From NCBI GenBank assembly GCA_012934845.2, contig WNNJ02000004.1:1-64000 (forward strand): 64,000 nt of DNA, read 5' to 3'. Source of the stretch: Pomphorhynchus laevis. Taxonomy: Eukaryota; Acanthocephala; Palaeacanthocephala; Echinorhynchida; Pomphorhynchidae. The translations under genes and the position numbers were made by a program. The notes beneath the pieces are model-generated. The model was given only the letters and a program-made list of their open reading frames with translations. It had not been told where the DNA came from and did no database searches. This document shows positions 42,371 to 55,320 of the stretch, piece after piece. Each line of letters begins with the position of its first letter. The first letter of the stretch is position 1.

Positions 42371-43640
42371 CCCGACGCGAAAGAATGACGAGAGACAGCG
42401 ATATTAGAAAACTAGAATATTTAGATATTAAATTTTACAGAAGTAAAAACTTTAATAGTCAAATGCAGTTTTGCCGTATTTTCTACTATCAATAAATAAA
42501 AATTAAAAGTATAACCAATTTTTCTGACTGCTGTGTTATTAGAAAAATCAAGAAAGTAAAGCCACTTAAAAATACTAATTAAGAAATATCATACAGCAAG
42601 TTTCCAAGCATCCAATTGTCCGGTGATGATTTGCTCAATAAGCACAGAGGACAAGTATGATAACGATTTAATGATATTACAATATTAATGTTATCTAAAT
42701 ATTGATTGATGAAATAACTTTTGCATTGTTGGAATAATATTTTATCCAGAGTTAATATCTTCGATTTGATAATTGAGATTGTCGAAAATGTGGTTCGATT
42801 GTCCTACGGTTAATGTAGAAGCAAATGTCTGTTTTGTAATAAATTCAGGATATTATAGTAAAAATAAAAATTAATAATGAAAAGTTGATATTTTTACTAA
42901 TAAAGAATTTAAATTTAAATTTACTTTATTAAAATAAATAATTAATGTACCTTAATAATTTATTAATTTAGTTTACTTTAATAATTCTTGTTGGGCTATG
43001 TTAATCGCACGAATAACAATTTATGAACATTTTGTTGAAATTCATTGTTTCGTCTTAATGGCGATATGAGTTAATAATAAAAAGTTAATAACGAAAAGTT
43101 AAAAATTTACTTTATTAAAATACATAATTAATTTACTTTAATAATTTATATTAACTAACACATATTTGTTAGTTAATGTACATGTACGGTCTTTGTTATC
43201 TATGGACTTTTGATTTTGGTGCTTCAAACAAAGCAAAAATTTTGTTTATATAATAATAAGAGCAATTTATTAACACCACTTTACCTTTCGGTATTGGGCA
43301 TAACAAAACAGAAAGAATATAACTGATTTTCAAAACCTTCTAGTTTCAATATCCGGTAATGATAATTCTTTTAAGATCGAGCATTCAATGACGTGCAGTA
43401 TACTAGTACATTCGTTTTTGCACATAATACAGATGCATGATACTGAACGTTCGTGATCTGGCATTCGAATGGCACAAGATTTATCGTGATAACCATGTAC
43501 TGAGGCTCTCCAGATCAGGGGTCGTTTTATGACACATGATTCTCTCCATTTTGTCTGTGTGAACACCGGAGTGACGTGCCGTTTCGTCATTACAATGAAT
43601 AATCAGTGCCACGACTGGATGCAGAGGAGGACTGGCAGAC
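42371..43640. other. AT-rich DNA between LINE parts
   Basis: It is mostly AT-rich. A minus-strand frame at 43330-43590 carries CICIMCKNECTSILHVIEC, a C-x2-C...H...C pattern like the knuckle at the end of many LINE proteins. It may be a remnant in the opposite orientation. Confidence 0.4.
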
Positions 43641-43929
43641 GGCAATCAACGAACGAATCAATGTGAATGATGTACTAGAAAATTTCTGCTAACATCATCA
43701 GAGTGCTAGATAAGCACTACAGCTTTTCCAATAGGATCATTAGCTTAAAAGCACTGGCAAATTCCAGCGCAAGGTATCTATATATTTGCTTACTTCTCTG
43801 CATCTAGTAGAGGGAGGGATCTGGCACTGATGAGTTATTGTGATGACGAAACGGCATTCGTCATTCTTTTGCGTCGGGCTTATATGTTTTACAAGAAATT
43901 CACGCGGAATGGTATCATCTGAGTAAAGT

Positions 43930-45030
43930 TATATGATTGTACAGAATTGTATTTTCCAATTGTGTATAGAAGATACTCGGATGTTTCAAACTCCCTTCTC
44001 GTTATGGAAGAACACTGAATTAGTAAAACTAAGTTCAAAGTTAAACACTTTGAACGAAGAAATTGATAATGACAATTTGAAGAGTATAGAATTTTGCGAA
44101 ATTTGGAAGAAATTCAGAGAAAAATTCAGAGGTTTAAGAATTAGTGCGAACCTTAGGAGAGATGAATACTTATCCAAAGGATGCTTAATGTCTTGAGAAT
44201 TAGATCATTCTAGGAATATAAGTGCAGGACTACTTAATATATCAGTAGAGGCATGGAGAACACACTTGACTATGATTTAAGTTGCACCTCGTGTTCATGC
44301 TGAATTGGTTTGTAATTGTTCATGCTGAATCGGGTCCTCTTAAATCAACTTTTTACATTTAAGATACTATTAAGTTTCCATTTTAATAGCAGTCGTCTCT
44401 GGCAATAGGTTTCCCTCTCAGTGGAAAGGAGTGATAATAAAAATGTTATTTAAAGGAAAATATGACCCAAAAGGTTTTGATAACTATCAATACATTGCTA
44501 TACGAGTCGGGCCAATAAAATGTTTTCCTCAGTAGTTAATTGCCGTATTCTCATTTACAATAATATGTTGTCGCATGAACAATTGGTTTCAGACCAAATT
44601 AAAGAGTTGCCCTTTATTCGTTGTTTTTGTCAACAAAGACATTTGATTCAGTTAATCGTGATATTTTATTAGGAAAAATAAAGCATTCAACTAAGCTATG
44701 CGGATCATTCTACAATGTAATCCATGAAGTACTTACTCCTTACGAAATTTGCGCCCATGATGACATTCGATACTCAAAATCGTTTATGAAATCAAACGGT
44801 GTTCCGCAAGATAACCCTTTAAGTTTATTACCATGTTCAATCTTTATTTCCGATTTTCCAACCTTCATTTACAAGTCTGGAGCTTCTTGTCTTATGTACG
44901 CAGACGATCTAGCAATATACTCGATAGATCCTGGAAGTATCCAGCATGCATTAAGAGTGTTAGACCACTCTTGTAAAAAAAAACTCTCTTTTCGCAGATC
45001 TTACGAAATTTGCTATATTTAGATATGGTA
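43930..45030 (+). mobile_element. LINE remnant: reverse transcriptase, R1-like
   Basis: In order: a 87-codon charged frame (43933-44196) typical of the linker before RT; FPSQWKG and DNYQYIAI (RT motif 1-2, about 44410-44500); FDSVNRDILLGKI (motif A, 44630-44680); NGVPQDNPLSLLPCSIFISD (motif B); CLMYADDLAIYS (motif C, about 44890-44925). The motif C aspartates are intact. Interruptions lie upstream of 44620, so the copy is dead. Confidence 0.75.
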
Positions 45031-45730
45031 GTCGTTTATCGACATATGAAGTATTCTCGTTTAATTATTCCATTTGCAGATGTCCACTAAATGTGCATAT
45101 CTATATCTAATGTTGACTTCTCGATTCTAATTTAATGAACATATCTATAAAATAGCGTGAAATATTACTTCCAAAATAGGTGTTTCGTCTATTAAGATCA
45201 ATAAATTATGAAACGCCGCTAAAAATTTCGAATCATTCTGTCTTCAAAGGTAAGCTATTGAATTCGTAAGGTTTGGTATCATCATACTATTGCTAATTTT
45301 CAGGCGATTGACAGTATTAAATAGAGCTACTTTAAGAAATATTTTTCTTTATCGTGAGTTTTTTTAATGTGGCAAATGCACACAGACTGTGTGCTTACAA
45401 GCCCACAAAAGCGAAACAGATAAAAGAAAGTTAATCGTTTAGTAGCATCGATTTTAGTTGCGTTTTGAAAAATTGGAGTGAGGATGATTATCGCAGATGA
45501 TCAAGTAAGGAATTCCAAAGATGAAGAGCAGCGATATGTAGTGATCGACGGTCGAAGTTGGTTGAGTCAAGAGGTACGTGTAGCAGAAGAGAATCACAGG
45601 AACGCAGGTGAGTAGAAAGATAGCGAGATTCACTAAGAGTTGGCAGATAGAGATAAGAAGGAGAATTACAACGGAGAAGGCGATAAGTTAGATAAAGCAG
45701 GCGAAAACGAACGCGATGTTCAATACTTAG

Positions 45731-46615
45731 CTATCCAAGTTTTGATAAATAGGAAAATATATGATCGAATTTACGAAGTCGAAAAAGGATGCGCACCGCA
45801 GTGTTAATGAGGCGTTGAAGAGGTTTAAGGGATGACTTTGAAGAGAAGACGAGAAGGCTAAGACAGTAATCAATACGTGGGAAAAGAAGGGAGGAGATAA
45901 GAGATTTACAAGAACTAAAATCTAGAGAATTTCTGACGAGACGAATATCACGGAGAAGAATATTAGAAGACCTAGTTTTATCACGAATGAAGGGATCGAT
46001 ATGCAGGTTATTGTCGAAGTGAATACCTAGAAATACTAGTTTATCTACAGCAGGAATAATTGTGGTCTGAAGATACAGAGATGGAGGAATAACAGAAACA
46101 GTGGAGGGTAAAATCCATAACACTTTAGATTTGGTAGGATTTAGGGACATGCGCAAAGAAATTAGATGTTCTGATAGAGGACGAAGACAATTAGATGCGG
46201 ATACGAAAAGTTGGCTTAGGGAATGAGGAGAACAATGAGAATAAAGACGTATATCATCAGCGTACTGCATTACCATGAAGCAGAATTTACTAGTTATACA
46301 AGATAAATCTCCAAGAAGAAGCGTTAATAGAATAGGGCCAAGTACAGAACCTTGAGGTACACCACAAGAGAGAGAAGATAGAGGAGAACACATTGAATTA
46401 GAATGGACGGAAAATGATCGATCGGAGAGATACGAAGAGAACCAAGGCAAGGTGGACGAAGAGAAACCATAGTGATAGCGAAGACGAAAAAGAAGGATTT
46501 TGTGATCGACAATGTCGAATGCAGATGAAAGATCGAGCGATATTACCACACTACACAGTCCTTTGTCACGAGCGGAGAGCAGATCAGTGAATAGTTTCGT
46601 CTTCGATATTAGCTT
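45731..46615 (-). mobile_element. LINE remnant: CR1/Jockey-like RT, 272-codon clean frame
   Basis: VVISLDLSSAFDIVDHKILL (motif A) opens the frame and can be followed upstream to about 46610 as FTDLLSARDKG. Then come SCGVPQGSVLGPILLTLL (motif B) and MQYADDIRLYS (motif C with both Asp), LNPTKSK, and LFPRIDYCLSLL (thumb). It ends at a stop after FSYLSKLG. The 5' endonuclease is missing here. It is the best preserved LINE piece in the window and its orientation is opposite to its neighbours. Confidence 0.85.
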
Positions 46616-47059
46616 TTCTTAAGAATCAGTTGCCGTTTTCATTTGAGCAAAGGGATGCATTTGCGTTAGAAGAGGCAGAGTGCTCTAAGAAACAGAAATC
46701 GATATGGGAAAATAAAATGGCCTCCTATGATCCAGATTTGGTCAGGACCCCTGTTTTTCTTATTTCAAAAAGCAACCTCTTATCCTTATAATTTCGATGG
46801 ACGGCTGTCATTATAAGTTTTGTAATAATCTCTTAATTTGCCACCCACGTACGAATAACTGTAGATGTAAATTTTGAAATTAGACTTGTGGCAGCCTGTT
46901 GCATTGCAGCAATGTTCACGCCTGCAGGTGATGTCATTAGGCGAGCTCGATGTCTAGTGCGATAAGCATTTTGACATTCTGACAGTAGGTTTTACTAAAC
47001 TTTGGATTCTAAAGGTGTTTATTTTTTACCTCATCGCACTTTGCGGAAGAGAAATAAAT
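46616..47059. other. Unassigned DNA, possibly a LINE 3' end
   Basis: No coding frame is recognised. The end, AGAAATAAATTTTACTCAG, resembles a LINE 3' tail with AATAAA, similar to the sequence at 47625-47645. Confidence 0.35.
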
Positions 47060-47780
47060 TTTACTCAGATAATTCAGTTATCACCTTGTTATTTCAATTA
47101 TTACTGTGTTAATTCAGTTATTATCTTGATAATTTAATTATTATTTTGTTAATTCAATTATTATCTTGTAATTCCAGTTATTACATTGTTATTTCAATTA
47201 TTACCTTGTAAATTTAATTATCAACTTGTTAATTTAGTAATATAATAAATTATATTAATAATTTAATAATAATTATTATTAAAAATTATATAAAATTTTT
47301 AATAAATAATAATAAATTAATTTATTAAATAAATTTATTAATTTATTATTTAATTATATTAAATAATAATTTAATTAAAATTAAATTATTAATTATTAAT
47401 AATTTTTAATAATAATTTTTATAATAATTCAGTTAATTTAGTAATATAATAATATAATTCAATTATTATAATAATATTAATTTAATAATATAATTCAATT
47501 ATTATCGTGTTAATTCAATTATTACCTTGTAATTCCAGTTATTACCTGGTAATTCCAATATTATCTTGTTCTTTTTCCTTTTCATTTATGAGCATGTAAG
47601 TGGCCCGTACAAATTTGCCACATGAAATAAATTTTATTCTATTCGATTACCTTGTTATTTCAATTATTATTCTGTTAATACAGTTATTTCCTTATGAATT
47701 CAGGTTTTACCTTGTTATTTCAGTTAATACCTTAAATATTTGGTTATTACCTTGTTAATTCAATTATTACCTTGTTTATT
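47060..47780 (+). repeat. 20-bp minisatellite array B
   Basis: It has the same TTATTACCTTGTTAATTCAG unit as arrays A and C. It is interrupted by an AATTTATTA-rich stretch (47235-47460) and by a short LINE-tail-like insert (47580-47650). It runs up to the LINE at 47815. Confidence 0.85.
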
Positions 47781-47814
47781 ACCTTGTAGGCGTAATTTGA
47801 TCCCACCGAGTTTT

Positions 47815-48567
47815 AATGGGTTTGTCAAAGGACGCTCGGTCCATTCAGCAATAGGTGAAGTGCATCAAGGATCCCCAATTTCTCTTATCTTATATCTTGC
47901 TGCCTCCATTAACCTATTCAAAATATTTAAACGCGAACAACGTCTTGTGGTGTACACTGATGACACCACAACCCTGTTCACTGGACGCAGGTGCAAAGAT
48001 GTCGCCTCGGACATCAGCCGTTTCTTTTTAAGATTAACAGACCAGCTGACCCCATCCAATCTAATTTTAAACTCCTCCAAATCACAGGTGTTTGTCTTTC
48101 ATGGTACCCCTGCCAACAAGAAAAAATTTAAGAGACTAGCACTCTCAGCTCTATCTTCCATATTGACTAATCAACCACTCCCAACCTTTACAAGTCGAGT
48201 AAAATACCTGGGGTTCACTGTTACGGTGAACTGGTCGGCGAAAGCTGACCTGGATAGACTCGAACGAATCCTGAAGAAAGCAAGGCGGGCCCTGGAACGG
48301 ACCCAGCATCTGTCATTAAAAGGGAATACCCAGGTGCGCCTCTGGGGCACCTGGGCTATCTCGGGATTCGTCTTCTTTTCGAAAGGACGTCCACCTGAGC
48401 AAAGGTTGCTTTTTAGGCTCCTCGTCTCTCGTTTACCCAGCATAAACCTCGCCACTGGATTCTTCGGGGGTGAAAGATCCCGGGTGGTTCACTCGGAAAG
48501 CGGCGTGTTGGATTGGTTGGGGGCTCAGATCCCCCTGGATCTGAGCCCCCTGGATTTGAGGCTGTGA
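47815..48567 (+). mobile_element. LINE remnant: RT C-terminal part, clean 3' frame
   Basis: NGFVKGRSVHSAI, then VHQGSPISLILYLAASINL (motif B), VVYTDDTTTLFTG (motif C, YTDD in place of YADD), LNSSKSQVFVF, and VKYLGFTVTVNWSAKADLD (thumb). It ends LSPLDLRL, and the 3' region closes with a (TTTA)n tail at about 48697-48716. The region between motifs A and B is missing. GC content is higher than surrounding DNA. This is an R1/Jockey-like family distinct from that at 45731. Confidence 0.8.
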
Positions 48568-48894
48568 AGAAGTTTTAAGAAGACTCCTAGGTGAAGTTGA
48601 AGAAGCTTACTCGATTTCTATTGACTACTGTCCGATTTTTGATGTTTTGGTTGATTTGTCTTTTATGTATCTTTTTTTTGTTATTAAGAAAATCTTTATT
48701 TATTTATTTACCGTTTCTGAAAGCTATTTTGTAACGAAATTAATCAATACAGAAGTTGCTCATATCTCCGAGCTCTAACATTGCTACAATTACATTCAAT
48801 TGGATTAAGCAACTGATTTGCTGTATTCGATTTGTAATCTAACGTATTTTGTCTTAATTTTGACCTCGATGTCAGTGGTAATTTATACTAATTA

Positions 48895-49490
48895 TTTATT
48901 ATACAGTAAATAATGTATCTATTGCTTTCAGCCCAAAGACCATAGGCTGCAGTAGGCATTAATAAATAACTTCTCAGATTATTACCTTGATGTTCAATCA
49001 TTACCTAGTTAATCCAACTATTACATTCGTAATTCAGTTATTTTATTGTTACTTCAATTATTAACTTGTTAATTCTGTTATTACCTTGTTAATTTAGCAA
49101 TTTCCTTCTTAATTTAGCTATTCCCTTCTTAATTCACTTATTACCTCATAATTTTAATTATTACCTTGTTAATTCAGTTAGTACCTCAGTTAGTTATTTC
49201 TTTGTTATTTTAATAATTACCTTATTAATTCAACTATTACCTTAAGAGTTCAGTTATTATTTTGTTAATTCAGCTATGACCTTGTTAATTCAGTTATTTC
49301 CTTGTTATTTAAATTATTACCTTGTTAATTCAGCTATTACCTTGTTATTTCAATTATTACCTTCTTTATTCAGTTATTACATTGTTAATTCAGTTATTAC
49401 CTTATTAATTTAGCAATTCTATTCTTAATTCAGTCATTTCCTTGTTATTCAATTATTACCTAGGGTTTCAATTTCTACCTTAGAGCGAAA
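48895..49490 (+). repeat. 20-bp minisatellite array C
   Basis: It opens with the same lead as array A (CAGTAAATAATGTATCTATT...GGCATTAATAAATAACTTC) and continues with similar units in similar order, so the two arrays are copies of one locus. It ends near 49490, followed by a block (GAATAATTTGTAACGGATAA) that also follows array A's interruption at 40655. Confidence 0.9.
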
Positions 49491-50900
49491 TAATTGCATT
49501 TTAATAGCATTTAAAAAATAATTATTATAAGGAAGTAAAAAAGCGAATAATTTGTAACGGATAAATATTTAATTTAAAAATGAGAATGACCTTAGTCATA
49601 ATAATCTATAAATAGATCGCAGGTTATTTTTATCTAAAATGTGAGGAACCCATAATAATTATATATTTACTAAATGTTTATATATTCGGCTATCAATTTG
49701 TAGATGCTTTAATCAACAAAAATTAATAAAATTATGAATTTATTTTTTAATTTGGTAGTACAAATGCTTGTTTTATTTTTAAATTCACTCAAAGAATTTT
49801 CAATAATTGAGCTAACACTAATGCCAAAGTATCATACAAGCATAATCGTATATAGTAGCTTTGACAAAATAAGGGTTGGTTGTACAATACGTATTTCAGG
49901 TATCCCTCACTCCTGCGAATAATGAAAACCTTCAATAAAATTTATGATGTCAACCGATTGTATAAGCTAAAACTCGAGCAATTAATTATAAAACAATTGT
50001 ACTTCAAATTATACTTATTTTAATATAGTATTTTTTCAAAATACCACTTTAGATGGTATCGAATAGATTCAAAGCAACACAAACAGTGCATAATCATAAT
50101 TTTAAGCTTACAATAAAAATATGTTCTTACAGTAAGATTTAACGAATTTATTCGTGATAACCAATTTGTAATTTTGCTTTTTTGTTATTTCTTATATTAA
50201 CAATTCACAATAGCCTTGTAAACATGAATATTTCTATCTTGACATATAATCTTGATTATTAATTCATAAATTGTTTGTAGAATCTGACTCAAAGCCATCA
50301 GCACATAGATGGAATATAAAATACGCCATTATTCATCATGATATTGAATGCAGAATTGTTCAGAAAGTGGGGCGTGTCATAAGTTTTGCTTTACCAGTAA
50401 AAAGCATTGCACAGCTAAATATCAAAAGATGTGTTCATCATTACAATCAATAGAAGGTAGCACTGCTACAAGTCATAAGGAAGAAATCGGGATCAAGGTC
50501 TGAATCCATTACAAATGTCGTTTGCATGCAATATACCATAAGTTATTTAGTAACCGTCAAAATTATAAATATTAACCTTGAATAGTAGGATAGATTAAGA
50601 ACAAATAATCTGTATAGACTGCATCGGTGTAAAATAACAGACTTTCAAAGGTGTAAAATTGCATACTGCAGTAATATCTGTTGCAATTGTCAAAAAATCA
50701 CTGATAGAATTATTAAATAACTAGACGCACTTCATATATTTAGGTTAAAGGTTTTATAAATAATCTATCCTACAGGCGCAAATACGATTGTAACAACACA
50801 ATAAGATTCATGATCAAAATTTTAACTTGTGCTCATTTGTACCGTGTAACAGCGACAATTTCTTGAAAAAAAAAACAAATAATATACAATATTTTTCCTG
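49491..50900. other. AT-rich intergenic DNA
   Basis: Apart from the shared post-array block, I recognise nothing. Open frames at 49734-49922 and 50271-50453 are short and unassigned. Confidence 0.45.
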
Positions 50901-50904
50901 TCAA

Positions 50905-53900
50905 CCACTAGTCCGGGTGTCAGGTTATGGAGGTAGTGCACGAACCAAACTAATCCAGACATTGCGATCTTGGGCGACAGACCAGAGTTCTCTTTCAGAT
51001 AGCCCAAGGCGGTATTCGGCCAGTTTCGAGATTTGATCTCTACCTGTGCCGAGGTCTACCTCAAGGTCTCTTTCCAGAAAGTTAGGCCTGGAAAACCCTC
51101 TTAGGAAGGCGATCCCTAGACATCCTCAGAAAGTTTCCTAGCCACCTCAGCTGATTTCTTCGATACGGAGTAGCAGCGACTTTACTCCGGGTCCATCCCG
51201 GATGACCGAATTCCTAACCTTATCTCTAAGGCTAAGACCGGTAACACCGAAGGGAACCTCATTTCGGTCGCTTGAATATGAGAATTGATCATTTCGGTCA
51301 TAACCCAAAGTTCATGACCATAGGTTAAGATAGGAACGAAGATTGCGTAATAAACCAAAGCTTCGACCGAAGACTCAACTCCCGCTTCGCCATTACGGAC
51401 CTGTACAAAAAACGCATTGCTGCGTTATCTGCACAAATCCGCTTCTCGATCTCCTTGATGTTCCTGCCGTCCCTCGAGAACAATGCCCCAAGATACTTGA
51501 AATCCTCCATATCAGTAAGAACCTTTCCTCAATCCAGATTTATATTGCCACCTGGATCCGAGACAAACACGTAGAGACAGTCTTCGAGGTACTAACCAAC
51601 ATCCCTGCCGCACGGCATTCCATCATGAATCGATCTAGTAGACATTGTAAGTCCTCAGAACAAGAAGTGTAAACAAGGAACAAAGGTGAAGACAAAGGAC
51701 AACCTTGACGAAGCCCAACGCTTACTGGAAATGATTCAGACTTCCTACCTAGAACACAAACACAACTCATACTTTGTTTATACAGGAAGCCAAAGCTACC
51801 CGAAGATAGTGTGGTACTCCATACTCTCTTAGCACTTCCTACAACCATTCTCGCGGAACTCGGTCGAACGCCTCCTCCAAATCTACAAAACAAATGTAAA
51901 CCGGTTGAGCGAACTCCCAAGACTATTCGAGGATAGTTGAAAAAGTAAAGAGCTGATCCGTAGTTCCACGATGAAAACCGCATTGTAGCGAATAACTTAC
52001 GAGTTTGGCTAAGAGTGATGCCCCTATAATTGGAACACACCTTCGATTACCTTTCCTAAAAATTGGTACCATCACCTCAGTTCGCCAAGATAGTGTGATT
52101 CTTCATACTCCATTAGTATCTCCCACAACATCTCTCGCGGAACTCGGTCGAACGCCTTCTTCAAATCTACAAAACACATGTAGATCGGTTGAGCGAACTC
52201 TCATGACCGTTCAAGGATAGTTGAGAAAGTAAAGAGCTGACCGTTGTTACACGACCTGGACGAAAGTCGCATTGTTCCTCTTGCAATTGCGCCTCAACTA
52301 TAGGCAGTATGCTTAACTCAAGAATCCTAGCAAATAGCTTACCAGTTAGGCTAAAAATAGTGATGCCCCGATAATTGGAACACACTTTTCGGTCACCTTT
52401 CTTAAAGATCGGTACGACAACCCCAGTTAGCCACAACTAGAAACCTTGCCCAACTTCAATGCAACGTTGAAGATCTGTGCTAGACACTACATTCCAACAA
52501 CGTCGAAAGCCTTTAACGCCTCAGCTTCATAACAACGCGTCAGATGAAGCCTTTAACGCTTTATCTCGTCTAGTCCAAAATACTTGCTATTAAGAAGTTT
52601 TCTAAAAAAAAACTTCTTAATAGAAGTTTTATGACCTCTTTGGAAGAGGTCATAGCAATGACCTCTTCCAAAGAGATAGCTCTTTCGTTGGTTCTAAAGG
52701 CTCTACTTCTACAAGAGAAAGCATATCCATCGGATTAAGGAGACTCCTAAAATGATCTTTTCAACAACCAAGAATTTCTTCAATGTCAGTTAGCATAGAT
52801 CATCTCTTGTCGTAGACAGTTTGATGAGTTTTCTGCTTTCCAATACGAAGGTTCCTGATCGTCCTGCAGAACATCTTCGAAGCTGACCAATAACCAAGTT
52901 CTAAGCGCTCTCCAAACTTATCCCAAGCTGCCTTCTTCGCTTCGGTAACTACTCGAGCTGAAACTCTCTTTGCCCTTCGGTACCTGCATACAGCTTCCAC
53001 TAATTTATCTGACAAAGTTGCCTTATAGGCCAGCTTCTTCTTTTGGACAAAATCTCTAACTGTCAGTGTCCACCAAGCAGTTCGAGTATTTCCTCCACGA
53101 CAAGCACATAATGCCTTAGAGCCACAACTTTTCACAGTTGCTTTGGCAAGCGAGGATCTGAACATCTTCAATTTCTGATTAATGCTCTTCATCTCTTCTG
53201 GCAACCGAGATAAGTCTTCCCGGATGTAGCCAGCAAAACGTTCTTAGACAAAAACATCTGCTAGACGCTCCTAGCACGCCCTCACACAACGTTTGGGTTT
53301 ACCAGGCTTGTCTAGCATACGATCCGGCTATCGAAGTTTACTAACTACAACGTACTGATCAGTTGACAGCTCAGCCGCTCCTTCACACGAGTGTTCAGAA
53401 CATAACATCGCAGATCAGATGAAACGATTACAAAATCGATCATTGATCTTTGACTGAGAGAACCCTGATGCCATGTGCATCTATAGATCTCCATATGTTA
53501 AACTCGCATTCAGATCAGAGAGTCCGTTCCTCCCAAACACTCCCTTCCAAGTGCTACTGTCGATACCAACATTAGCATTGAAGTTACCCAATAGAGTGAG
53601 GGAATCTCCAACAGGAGTACTATCAAGCAGAGCCTGAAGATCTTCTATGAAGGGTTCGTATTCCGAGATAATGTTGGGAGTATACGCACACACAACAGTT
53701 ATCCTCTTTCTCTCGTTGACTAAAAGTCTCAGAGACGCCAGCCTTTCGTTCACTGTGTTAAACCTATCTACCACGAACAACAACAGGGGACTTGTAAGTA
53801 TCCCTACACCCGCATGTCGTCGCTTTCCGTTGGTAACTCCCAGGTAGTTCAAGGTCCAACCTTGATCCACAAGCTTAGTTCAATTTCCAGAATAGTGAAG

Positions 53901-54000
53901 AGAAGTCACTCCGATTATTTCAAGACCGAAGCGAACAATCTCTTCAACTAATTCTGGTTCCGTCCTGCCAGCGAGATGACATGCCACGTTCTTATATGAA
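50905..54000 (-). mobile_element. RTE-like LINE, nearly full length, broken
   Basis: Down the minus strand: AP endonuclease (53870-53481: HAGVGILTSPLL, ITVVCAYTPNIISEYEPF, SLTLLGNFNANVGIDSSTWK), a linker with KKLAYK and YRRAKR (53204-52800), RT start VVPIFKKGDRKVCSNYRGIT (52430), GLRQGCPLSSPLFLVY (about 51720), YGHELWVMTEMINSHIQATE (about 51320), and a final block GYLKENSGLSPKIA plus LWSV-type end near 50920. This is the order of an RTE-type LINE. A second copy of the RT start (52040-51990) shows a partial internal duplication. At least several interruptions exist. GC content exceeds the surroundings. Confidence 0.8.
52570..52690. repeat. Inverted repeats inside the RTE-like LINE
   Basis: TTAAGAAGTTTTCT/AAAACTTCTTAA and ATGACCTCTTTGGAAGAGGTCAT form two adjacent palindromes, a local rearrangement between the linker and RT of the LINE. 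Confidence 0.65.
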
Positions 54001-54179
54001 GGCTAGTTCGCTTCGGATGTTGATGCCTATTTCGCTAACTCCGTACAACTGCCTGGTCACACGGCACTCGACAATGAGAAATCCTCCGGTCAGCGGTGAG
54101 TTGACCATTGTTCTTTGCATTTGATTTATATTTTGTAAATTTGTTGCCTGTCATTTTCATTGTCTTGGCTTGTTTGTTT

Positions 54180-54440
54180 GTTTATATCCCGTTCCCGATA
54201 TCCTTTGATGATCAAACATCGCAACTGTAAGGAAACAGGCCTCCGAGACTCTCCTCCGCCTTTTCGTTCATTGTCCAATCTGCCGTTGGATTCATCGGAG
54301 TGATTTTTTTGTTCGGTTATCTTCCGTACCCAATATACTTTCATGATCCAACGTCGCTACTGTAAGTTAACAGGCATCAGAGACTATCTTCCGCCTTTTC
54401 GTCCATTGTCTAATCCGCCATTGGAGTCATCATATGGATC
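54180..54440. repeat. Two tandem copies of about 130 bp
   Basis: The segments 54185-54315 and 54318-54440 align (CTCCGCCTTTTCGTTCATTG against TTCCGCCTTTTCGTCCATTG, and flanks). They lie just upstream of the 5' end of the RTE-like LINE, so they may be repeated LINE 5' sequence. Confidence 0.75.
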
Positions 54441-54699
54441 TGAGATAGTCTATGAAAGAACTACTTCTACGGCTGATGCAAGCAGGCCAATTATTTAGCC
54501 GTTGATCGACGAATGTAGAACATACGTTTCCTGGGCCGCTCGACGAAGAAGCTAATTGGCAATAGGTGCCAGTTGAATAATTAATTGATTAAAATTATGA
54601 TTGTATTATAAAGAAAAAGTTTTTTTAAGTTCCAATTGTGAATATACGTCACTTACAAGTGACGAATCCACCACACTTTACAGAATTTAAATAAATTTA

Positions 54700-55320
54700 A
54701 ATTCTGTAAATAGGAAGTAAACTTTAAATTGTACTTATAATAATGCAGTAACACTTGATGGAAGATTATTTCATAGCTTAGATTTTGCAACCGAGTAAGA
54801 ACGATAAGCGAAATATGGCATGGAACATATAATAATCTAGTTGAATCACCTCGCGGCGAAATCTAAGTTGTAGATTTACTTGATAATGTAGGTAGTATGA
54901 ATCGTGGAGAGAAGTTTGCATGTATAATATCTAACACAAAACATGATAGTTTAAATTTATGTGATTAATGATGTCAAGTTATGAAAACCAATTAGAGATA
55001 AACGATATGTGATAGGATTTCCGTAGACGAAACATGACCCTAACGGAGTATTTAGTATGCTTTGTAATGATTTGAGCGAATATTTCGGATAATTGATAAG
55101 AAGGCTGACAGAATAATCAAGCTTGAAAGGCATCAGAGAGTTTACTGATTTTAATGTAGTTAGAGTATCGAGATGATTACTTATTTTCATAATATCCCTC
55201 AAGATACGAAAACAGCATTGAACTTTGTCTGAAGAATTAAAGAAAGAACAAGTAGAAATTAAATGAAACTCAAAGAATTGCCAGTAACTATCGGTAGAGT
55301 AGAGTCAGTAATGTTCATTG
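54700..55320 (-). mobile_element. CR1/L2-like LINE remnant, C-terminal end
   Basis: FKLDYSVSLLINYPKYSLKS, then LQSILNTPLGSCFVYG and YRLSLIGFHNL (54957-55202), with YFAYRSYSVAKSKLWNNLPS further on (about 54790). These match the conserved C-terminus of CR1/L2-type LINE proteins. It is 5' truncated and broken. Confidence 0.65.
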
